11,441 bases of DNA from Clostridiales bacterium (GTDB lineage Bacteria; Bacillota; Clostridia; Tissierellales; Sedimentibacteraceae). The stretch covers positions 1-11,441 of the forward strand of contig DNNJ01000419.1 of assembly GCA_003487955.1 (NCBI GenBank), read 5' to 3'. Made by a program: the position numbers and the translations under genes. Below, piece by piece: positions 6,489 through 11,441 of the stretch (positions are counted from its first letter, which is position 1; each line of letters begins with the position of its first letter). The notes below the pieces were generated by a model that saw only the letters and a program-made list of their open reading frames with translations, had not been told where the DNA came from and ran no database searches.

Positions 6489-7172
6489 ATGAAAACACTG
6501 TATGAAGGAAAAACAAAGAACGTCTTAAAAAATGAGGAAGACGGTTCGGTATATATCTTGTTCAAGGACGATGCAACAGGAGAAAACGGAGTATTTGACC
6601 CGGGCTCCAATACTGTGGGCGGAAGCGTGGAGGGCAAGGGGAAGATCGGTCTTATGATTTCCAAGTATTTTTTTGGACTCATGGAGAAAAACAGCATACC
6701 TACTCATTATCTTGGAGCGGATATAGAAAATGGTCTGATGAAAGTAAGAGCTCTGACTGTGCCAAAGTTAGAATTTGTTCTTAGATATTTTACAGCCGGC
6801 AGTATGTGCCGAAGGTTCAGTTTAGAAGAAGGAATTCCTTTTGATCCTCCTTATACCGAAGTTACGTTGAAGGACGATGAGCAGGGAGACCCTTTAATCA
6901 GCGAAAGATTGTGTATTATGAAAGGTCTTTTAAAAGAAGGACAGTATTATGAAGCATTAAGAATTACAGAGATGGTTGGAGAAGTTCTTAAGAAAGAGTT
7001 GGCACAAATGGCTCTTACATTAATTGACTTTAAAATAGAAATAGGATACGATGAAAACGGCAAAATGTATGTAGTAGACGAAATAACCCCTGATATCTGG
7101 CGTGTTCGTGATAAGGATGGTAAAATTCCAAATCAAATTGAATGCAGCAAACTTATTTTAGAAAAAATATAA
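6489..7172 (+). CDS. purC: Divergent SAICAR synthetase (PurC-like)
   Basis: The fold and signatures are those of phosphoribosylaminoimidazole-succinocarboxamide synthase, which joins CAIR and aspartate using ATP in purine synthesis. Visible are YEGKTKNV at the N-terminus (nucleotide loop), FKDDATGENG (D27-D28), TAGSMCRRF (G104-S105, R108-R109), DFKIEIGY and DEITPDIWRVRDK (D197, E198, D202, R205). The family usually reads AGSLxKRxG and DExSPDxxRLWD. The segment after ENG (VFDPGSNTVGGSVEGKGKIG) also departs from the usual KG-x-x-N-N form. The length of 227 residues is near normal. It has its own AGGAG site and is stand-alone, not in a pur cluster. It may be true PurC of a divergent clade or a paralog acting on a related substrate; the family call is sure, the exact substrate less so. 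Confidence 0.85.
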   Translation: MKTLYEGKTKNVLKNEEDGSVYILFKDDATGENGVFDPGSNTVGGSVEGKGKIGLMISKYFFGLMEKNSIPTHYLGADIENGLMKVRALTVPKLEFVLRYFTAGSMCRRFSLEEGIPFDPPYTEVTLKDDEQGDPLISERLCIMKGLLKEGQYYEALRITEMVGEVLKKELAQMALTLIDFKIEIGYDENGKMYVVDEITPDIWRVRDKDGKIPNQIECSKLILEKI

Positions 7173-7188
7173 ACTATTGAGGTATAAT

Positions 7189-7593
7189 ATGTTATCCGAA
7201 CTAATAAAAAACGGTTTTGGAGAAAAAGAGGATTTGAATTGCGCTGAAAAGATTTTGCAGGGAGCTAATATTGCATATAATCTAGGTCTGGATAGAGAGT
7301 CATTGAAATTGGCTTCAGGTTTTGGCGGAGGAATGGCAATTCAAGATAAGTGCGGAGCCTTAACAGCAGCAATAATGGTATTAGGAAAGCTTTTTGTAAA
7401 AGAAAGAGCACATGAAAGCGAGAGGATCAAGGAATTGACCAGAGAGCTATTTGATGAATACAATAGGGAAATGAGTTCTATTGACTGTAAACCCTTGAAA
7501 GAAATGTATAGAACTGAGGAATTGAAATGCAGTAATGTTATTCTAAAAGCAGCAGGAATATTAGATAAAATCGTGATGAGGGAACTTGAATAA
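7189..7593 (+). CDS. C_GCAxxG_C_C family putative redox-active protein
   Basis: A 134-residue soluble protein. The ATG at 7189 is preferred to the in-frame TTG at 7177 because GAGGT at 7179-7183 lies five bases before it. It has NCAEKIL near the N-terminus (C18), LKLASGFGGGM followed by KCGALTAA (C55), then C100 and C114. This cysteine pattern is that of the C_GCAxxG_C_C family, small proteins annotated as putative redox-active or metal-binding and of unknown biochemical role. There is no signal peptide or membrane segment. It begins 16 bases after the purC-like stop and ends the operon before a strong terminator. A functional link to the purC-like enzyme is possible but unproven. Confidence 0.8.
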   Translation: MLSELIKNGFGEKEDLNCAEKILQGANIAYNLGLDRESLKLASGFGGGMAIQDKCGALTAAIMVLGKLFVKERAHESERIKELTRELFDEYNREMSSIDCKPLKEMYRTEELKCSNVILKAAGILDKIVMRELE

Positions 7594-7609
7594 ATCTGAT
7601 TGAAAAAAG

Positions 7610-7639
7610 GCCCGCTTTACAAATGAAGCGGGCTTTTTT
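7610..7639 (+). terminator. Rho-independent terminator of the smpB operon
   Basis: GCCCGCTT (7610-7617) and AAGCGGGC (7626-7633) form a perfect eight-pair GC-rich stem with an eight-base loop, followed by six T. A matching A run before the stem (7603-7608) would let it work in both directions, though no convergent gene is present. The following 125 bases (7640-7764) hold no gene; they are AT-rich and contain only a short direct repeat of AGATTTTAAA. Confidence 0.93.
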
Positions 7640-7764
7640 AGTCTGTAATTTAATCACAGATTTTAAAGATAGATTTTAAAAATACATTAATTAATAACCA
7701 AAAATCAAAAATTATGTTTCATTTGGATATTTACGGGTAAATAAACATAGGAAGATTATTCTTC

Positions 7765-7793
7765 TTTACACAGCAAATGAATTGTTGTATAAT
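7765..7793 (+). promoter_or_regulatory. Promoter of the FMN-binding protein gene
   Basis: TTTACA (7765-7770), 17 bases, TATAAT (7788-7793). Transcription would start near 7800, giving a leader of about 57 bases before the ATG at 7857. A second TATAAT at about 7836 is too close to the ribosome site and lacks a partner -35. Confidence 0.7.
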
Positions 7794-7856
7794 TTTTAAT
7801 GTTATGAAAAAAATAATTACCGGTATTAAATCGGCGTATAATAATTGGAGGAAACA

Positions 7857-8477
7857 ATGAAAAAAGTTTTAATGATCATTATAGTATTTGCATTGTCTTT
7901 TGGATTTTTAACGTTAGTTAATAATATGAGTGGTACAGATACTGCATCAGCACAAGAAACACTTACAGGTACAGCTGAAGGTTTTGGCGGTGACATCAAT
8001 GTTACTGTAGTTATAAATGGTGAAGATATAGTTTCAGTTGAAGCAACAGGCGAAGATGAAACAGAGGGTGTAGGCTCTATTGCAATTGACGAGCTTCCTG
8101 CTTTGATAGCAGAAAAAGATACAGTAGAAGTTGAAGGAGTTTCAGGAGCTACTTATACAAGCGACGGCATAAAAGCTGCTGTCAGAAATGCTTTAGCAAA
8201 AAGTAATGCTGCTGAAGGTGAAGAATTAACATTAACTGCAACCGCAGAAGGATTTGGCGGAGATGTTACAGTAAATGTAGTTGTAAAAGGCAATGATATA
8301 GTATCTGTTGAAGCAACAGGCGACGATGAAACAGAAGGTATCGGGTCTGTTGCAATTGCTGAGCTTCCTGCTTTGATAGCAGAAGCGGATTCAGCAGATA
8401 TTGATGGAATTTCAGGCTCTACTTATACAAGCGATGCTATAAAAGCGGCTGTAAAAAAAGCGTTAGAATCTAAATAA
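7857..8477 (+). CDS. Secreted protein with two FMN-binding domains
   Basis: A 206-residue exported flavoprotein. The ATG at 7857 follows GGAGG; an in-frame TTG at 7845 is rejected. Residues 1-32 look like a signal peptide: MKK, a hydrophobic core to about residue 21, and a possible cleavage after ASA (30-32). There is no lipobox cysteine, so if cleaved it would be released; if uncleaved it would be a membrane anchor. Two FMN_bind-type domains follow (about residues 36-116 and 126-206). They carry SGATYTS (T99) and SGSTYTS (T189), which match the site where ApbE attaches FMN to threonine through a phosphoester. Related Gram-positive proteins, such as the two-flavin lipoprotein PplA of Listeria, carry electrons outside the membrane. 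No apbE or membrane electron-transfer partner is in the window. The gene appears monocistronic, with its own promoter and terminator. Confidence 0.88.
   Translation: MKKVLMIIIVFALSFGFLTLVNNMSGTDTASAQETLTGTAEGFGGDINVTVVINGEDIVSVEATGEDETEGVGSIAIDELPALIAEKDTVEVEGVSGATYTSDGIKAAVRNALAKSNAAEGEELTLTATAEGFGGDVTVNVVVKGNDIVSVEATGDDETEGIGSVAIAELPALIAEADSADIDGISGSTYTSDAIKAAVKKALESK
7962..8474 (+). repeat. In-frame tandem duplication of the FMN-binding domain
   Basis: Unit 1 (7962-8204) and unit 2 (8232-8474) are both exactly 81 codons, separated by nine codons (NAAEGEELT). They align without gaps and share long stretches at the DNA level, for example GAGCTTCCTGCTTTGATAGC and CTACTTATACAAGCGA. Both end the same way (IKAAV..ALxxS/K). 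The similarity points to a fairly recent duplication or ongoing gene conversion. Confidence 0.9.
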
Positions 8478-8501
8478 TAATTCCATTGAATAAAGAATAA
8501 G

Positions 8502-8539
8502 AAGCTATATAAGCAATACAGCTTGGTATAGCTTTTTTT
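8502..8539 (+). terminator. Terminator of the FMN-binding protein gene
   Basis: AAGCTATA (8502-8509) pairs with TATAGCTT (8527-8534); a smaller AAGC/GCTT stem (8511-8514 with 8521-8524) nests inside. A seven-T run (8533-8539) follows. Structured repeat copy 1 starts directly at the end of this T run. Confidence 0.8.
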
Positions 8540-8649
8540 ATATAATAGGAAAGTTCTCTTTCCTATTATATAAAAAACGAGGATTGCAAAGGACGGGACG
8601 TCCTTGCCGTTGACATAGGTCCCCTTAGCGGAAGTTGCGCAGCAACTTT
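8540..8649 (+). repeat. Structured intergenic repeat, copy 1 (degenerate)
   Basis: Closely similar to copy 2 at 10487-10609. Hairpin 1 pairs TATATAATAGGAAAG (8539-8553) with CTTTCCTATTATATA (8558-8572) around TTCT; adding flanking T and A runs gives 20 perfect pairs (8534-8553 with 8558-8577). Hairpin 2 is AAGGACG (8589-8595) with CGTCCTT (8599-8605). Hairpin 3 (8607-8631) has lost most of its left arm relative to copy 2. Hairpin 4 is AAGTTGC (8632-8638) with GCAACTT (8642-8648), but without the long T run of copy 2. There is no coding frame. The 111 bases after it (8650-8760) hold only a weak candidate promoter (TTGCTG 8664, TAATAT 8688) and a small TCTACAAAAA-type direct repeat before the next gene. 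Confidence 0.85.
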
Positions 8650-8760
8650 ATGTTATAAAAAATTTGCTGGTATAAATACTGATTGTGTAATATAATTAAT
8701 TGTTAGTATCTACAAAAATCTACACAAATCTCCATTAGCAAATCTTAAAAGGCGGATGTT

Positions 8761-10416
8761 ATGGAAATTAAGAAAAAATATAGATATATTGAAATTATTA
8801 TTGTTATAGCATTTTCACTGCTGTTGTTTTTAATCGCAGCTTTATATAATGATGTATTTACTAAAATTATGTCAGTAGCGACCTACTTAACATGGCATAA
8901 TTTATTTGAATTTTTAAGTATATTTGCATCATTTTCAGTATTTATGGTAACATATTACCTCTATGAAGAAACCGGACAACTCCGTATGATAATAGTTGCA
9001 TGTGCCTTTTTTGCAATGGGTTTCATTGATGTATTTCATACATTAAGCTTTAAGGGGATGGCAGATTTTTTCGTGCCAAATTTAACTGCCAACAGGGCTA
9101 CCACCTTTTGGATACTTTCAAGATTAATAGGAAGTACAGGATTTTTGATTTCTTCACTTATACCTGAGCTTAAAGCTACTAGCTTAAACAAATGGATTTT
9201 CATAATTCCTACATCGATATTAATAATAAGCTTGCTTTTCATTGTTACATATAAACCGGAATTTTTTCCTGCCATGTATATTGATGGTTATGGACTGACA
9301 AACGCCAAAATAGTATTGGAATATTTAGTTGTTATATTGATGATGGCAACATTTTTTACAGTTGAACGGGCATACAGAAGTACAAATAAAAGGCTGAGTT
9401 TTCTTATTATGATAGCTCTTATATTCTCTATATTCAGTGAACTTGCATTTATAAGTTATGGAAGCGTGTACGATGCATACAACTATATTGGTCACATATA
9501 TAAAGTTTTAGCATACTTTTTAATATTTAAAGCGATTTATGCTGAAAATGTGTCCATTCCTTACAGAGAATTAAAAAAGGCGCGAAATGAATTAAAGGAT
9601 TATGCAGACAATCTTAATCTCCTTGTAAAAGAGAGGACTCAGGAACTTGAAGATATTAATGAAATATTAATGAATGACATAGAAAGTGCCAGATTAATGC
9701 AGCACTCAATTCTTCCTGAAAAGCTTCCTCAAAGCCTGTCAGTGTCCTTTTATGCAGCCTATATACCTGCAGAGCGGCTGAGCGGCGACTTTTATAATGT
9801 TATTAAGCTTGATGAGGATAATATTGCATTATATATAGGGGATGTGGCAGGACACGGCGTATCTGCCGCCATGCTTACAGTGTTTGCCAATCAAAATATA
9901 AAGCCTTTAAAGGAATGGGAAGAATTTGAAATGAATTCCCCGGGTTACGTTATGAAAAACCTGTACAGGTCTTTTAATGAAACAAATTATAAAATTGAAA
10001 CATATCTTGTAATGTTTTACGGCATATACAATATAAAAAGCCGTTGTTTTACATATGCTTCAGCCGGAATCAATGTTCCTCCCATGATAATTAAAAGTAC
10101 CGGTGAAATTCAAGAAATGAAAATTGAAGGATTCCCCATATGTAAACTTGGAGATTATTATACTCCTTATTATGAAGATATAAGTATTCAATTAGATTCC
10201 GATGATAAAATTATTATATATACTGACGGGTTGGTTGAAGTTAAAAGCGTGAGTGGTACAAAGTACGACCAAAACGACTTAAAGAGATTTTTATTGAGCA
10301 ATTATCCAATGAAAGCATCAGAATTATATTTATCAATCAGGGAAAATTTATTCGGTAAAATAGGTAATGAAAAGATTATAGATGATGTAACATTTTTAAT
10401 TATGGAAGTGCATTAA
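8761..10416 (+). CDS. MASE3 membrane sensor with SpoIIE-type PP2C phosphatase
   Basis: A 551-residue membrane-bound serine/threonine phosphatase. Residues about 8-260 form seven or eight hydrophobic segments with HNLFEFLSIFASFSVF, FIDVFHTLSFKGM and ATTFWILSRL, features of the MASE3 sensor domain, whose ligand is unknown. Residues about 268-318 form a charged coiled coil (YRELKKARNELKDYADNL onward) leading into ARLMQHSILPEKLP, the usual entry to RsbU/SpoIIE phosphatases. The catalytic domain follows, with four metal-binding aspartate motifs: SGDFYN (D343), GDVAGHG (D361), YTDGL (D489) and DDVTF (D541-D542). All key residues are present, so it should be active. Such enzymes usually dephosphorylate a STAS-domain anti-sigma-antagonist, and none is encoded in this window. 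The start codon has a moderate AAGGCGG site. The gene stands alone, closed by a terminator. Confidence 0.93.
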   Translation: MEIKKKYRYIEIIIVIAFSLLLFLIAALYNDVFTKIMSVATYLTWHNLFEFLSIFASFSVFMVTYYLYEETGQLRMIIVACAFFAMGFIDVFHTLSFKGMADFFVPNLTANRATTFWILSRLIGSTGFLISSLIPELKATSLNKWIFIIPTSILIISLLFIVTYKPEFFPAMYIDGYGLTNAKIVLEYLVVILMMATFFTVERAYRSTNKRLSFLIMIALIFSIFSELAFISYGSVYDAYNYIGHIYKVLAYFLIFKAIYAENVSIPYRELKKARNELKDYADNLNLLVKERTQELEDINEILMNDIESARLMQHSILPEKLPQSLSVSFYAAYIPAERLSGDFYNVIKLDEDNIALYIGDVAGHGVSAAMLTVFANQNIKPLKEWEEFEMNSPGYVMKNLYRSFNETNYKIETYLVMFYGIYNIKSRCFTYASAGINVPPMIIKSTGEIQEMKIEGFPICKLGDYYTPYYEDISIQLDSDDKIIIYTDGLVEVKSVSGTKYDQNDLKRFLLSNYPMKASELYLSIRENLFGKIGNEKIIDDVTFLIMEVH

Positions 10417-10460
10417 CGGTTAGAGCACATTTTTTAAAAATAATAAAGAAAATTGTCAAG

Positions 10461-10486
10461 CCATCATATCTTTTGATGGTTTTTTT
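10461..10486 (+). terminator. Terminator of the MASE3-SpoIIE gene
   Basis: CCATCA (10461-10466) and TGATGG (10474-10479) form a six-pair stem with a seven-base loop, followed by seven T (10480-10486). Structured repeat copy 2 begins at the end of the T run, as at copy 1. Confidence 0.8.
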
Positions 10487-10609
10487 ATATATAATAGGAA
10501 AGTTCTCTTTTCTATTATATAAAAAACGAGGATTGCAAAGGACGGGACGTCCTTGCCGTTAAGGGGGACATAGGTCCCCCTAGCGGAAGTTGCGCGGCAA
10601 CTTTTTTTT
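10487..10609 (+). repeat. Structured intergenic repeat, copy 2 (complete)
   Basis: Four hairpins in series. H1: 15-base arms 10488-10502 and 10507-10521 around TTCT, with one C-to-T change from copy 1 giving a G-U pair. H2: AAGGACG (10538-10544) with CGTCCTT (10548-10554). H3: CCGTTA plus GGGGGAC (10556-10569, one bulged A) with GTCCCCC plus TAGCGG (10574-10586). H4: AAGTTGC (10587-10593) with GCAACTT (10597-10603), then T to 10609. There is no open reading frame of note. It lies in the same orientation as copy 1 relative to its upstream gene. It resembles a mobile or amplified non-coding element (MITE-like) or a small structured RNA; I do not recognise the family. Confidence 0.85.
10587..10609 (+). 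terminator. Terminator-like hairpin at the end of repeat copy 2
   Basis: AAGTTGC, loop GCG, GCAACTT, with the T run extending to eight (10602-10609). It would terminate any transcript reading through the repeat or starting within it. In copy 1 the same hairpin is followed by TATG and so lacks the T tract. Confidence 0.7.
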
Positions 10610-10632
10610 ACTATCTTAATAATTATAAGCTA

Positions 10633-10659
10633 TTGACAAATAAAAAATTGTATTATAAG
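10633..10659 (+). promoter_or_regulatory. Possible topA promoter
   Basis: A perfect TTGACA (10633-10638) is followed after 15 bases by TATAAG (10654-10659). The spacing is short of the usual 16-18, so the -10 choice is uncertain. It is the only -35-like box between the repeat and topA. Confidence 0.35.
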
Positions 10660-10704
10660 GTGAATAAGCATGGGATATAAATTTGCATAGATTATGGAGG
10701 AAAC

Positions 10705-11441
10705 ATGAAAAATTTGTTAATTGTAGAGTCCCCCGCCAAAGCAAAAACAATACGTGATATTTTAGGAAGCAATTACACTGTTAAAGCTTCAGTAGGACAT
10801 GTGCGTGATTTGCCCAAAAGTAAGCTCGGAATAGATATAGATAATAATTTTGAGCCTTGTTATATAACAATAAGGGGAAAAGGAGACATAATAAAGGAAC
10901 TTAAAAAAGAAGCGAAAAAAGCCGACAATGTATTTCTTGCAACAGACCCTGACAGGGAAGGTGAAGCTATATCCTGGCATTTGGCTAAAATATTGGATTT
11001 AGATGAAAACAAGGAAATAAGAATTGTATTTAATGAAATAACAAAGAATGCAATTAAAAATTCCAGCAAAGTCCCGCGTAAAATTGATAAAGATTTAGTT
11101 AATGCTCAACAGGCAAGACGTGTTCTTGACAGATTGGTAGGATATAAGATAAGTCCGCTGTTATGGAAAAAAATAAAAAAAGGTTTAAGCGCAGGCAGAG
11201 TTCAATCGGTTGCACTTAAATTGGTTATAGACAGAGAGAGGGAAATAATGGATTTCAAGCCTGAGGAGTATTGGACATTGGAGCTTGAAATTAAAAAATC
11301 AAGAAAGAAATTTATTGCCAAATATGTGGGTTTTTTTGAAAATGATAAATTAAAAAAAATCAAAATTAAATCTCAAGATGAAATTAATAAAATTCTTGAA
11401 AGTATCGACAAAGAAAAAATTACTGTATTAAAAATCGACAA
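10705..11441 (+). CDS. topA: DNA topoisomerase I (3'-truncated by window edge)
   Basis: Type IA topoisomerase that relaxes negatively supercoiled DNA through a transient 5'-phosphotyrosyl break. GGAGG (10696-10700) precedes the ATG. The 245 visible residues begin [16 protein letters not shown], the first TOPRIM motif with its catalytic glutamate (E9), followed by [14 protein letters not shown] and the TOPRIM DxDxE motif in [17 protein letters not shown]. Next come [22 protein letters not shown] and [15 protein letters not shown], both strongly conserved in TopA. The protein is expected to be about 690 residues or more; the active-site tyrosine, the rest of the core and the zinc-ribbon C-terminus lie beyond base 11441. 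Confidence 0.97.
   Translation, partial: MKNLLIVESPAKAKTIRDILGSNYTVKASVGHVRDLPKSKLGIDIDNNFEPCYITIRGKGDIIKELKKEAKKADNVFLATDPDREGEAISWHLAKILDLDENKEIRIVFNEITKNAIKNSSKVPRKIDKDLVNAQQARRVLDRLVGYKISPLLWKKIKKGLSAGRVQSVALKLVIDREREIMDFKPEEYWTLELEIKKSRKKFIAKYVGFFENDKLKKIKIKSQDEINKILESIDKEKITVLKID

Noticed and set aside
7177..7191. TTG start for the C_GCAxxG_C_C gene
   Set aside because: The TTG overlaps the Shine-Dalgarno sequence that serves ATG 7189. The same holds for TTG 7845 versus ATG 7857 in the FMN-binding gene.
8610..8615. TTGACA within repeat copy 1 as a -35 box
   Set aside because: It is created at the deletion junction of hairpin 3, is absent from copy 2, and no -10 box lies at a proper distance.
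8709..8733. Direct repeat TCTACAAAAA/TCTACACAAA upstream of the phosphatase gene as an operator
   Set aside because: Short, low complexity and imperfect; not distinguishable from chance in AT-rich DNA.
8540..10609. The two structured repeats as a CRISPR array or as ends of one composite transposon
   Set aside because: There are no regular spacers, only two copies 1.95 kb apart in direct orientation, and no transposase or integrase between them; the gene between them is an ordinary phosphatase.

Overview
The window is AT-rich DNA from a low-GC Gram-positive bacterium, most likely an anaerobic member of the Clostridia or Tissierellia. The grounds are strong Shine-Dalgarno sites, TTGACA/TATAAT promoters, T-tailed hairpin terminators, a clostridial-style tmRNA tag, and the protein families present. 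No species is claimed. Every gene lies on the + strand.

Region 1 (1-2474), RNA quality control: the 3' part of rnr (RNase R; its true start is outside the window), then ssrA (tmRNA) with its own extended -10 promoter and a strong terminator. smpB, the tmRNA partner, lies about 3.6 kb further on (6009-6458).

Region 2 (2458-5180), P-II/DUF1538 module: a promoter overlapping the ssrA terminator drives two genes that overlap by ATGA. The first is a soluble protein with two P-II-like domains that appears to start at a rare AUA codon. The second is an internally duplicated DUF1538 membrane protein with one P-II-like domain at its C-terminus. Two domains plus one would complete a P-II trimer, so this looks like a ligand-gated cation/proton transporter. 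A short remnant of a PfkB-type (pseudouridine-kinase-like) gene follows.

Region 3 (5181-7639), nucleotide metabolism and smpB: pyrF alone, then a perfect consensus promoter driving smpB, a divergent purC-like gene and a small cysteine-motif protein of the C_GCAxxG_C_C family, closed by a GC-rich terminator.

Region 4 (7640-10609): a secreted protein with two near-identical FMN-binding domains, and a MASE3-SpoIIE membrane phosphatase. Immediately downstream of the terminator of each gene lies one copy of a ~110-125 bp structured repeat made of four consecutive hairpins. This repeat family is the least explained item in the window.

Region 5 (10610-11441): the 5' part of topA (DNA topoisomerase I), running off the end before the catalytic tyrosine.
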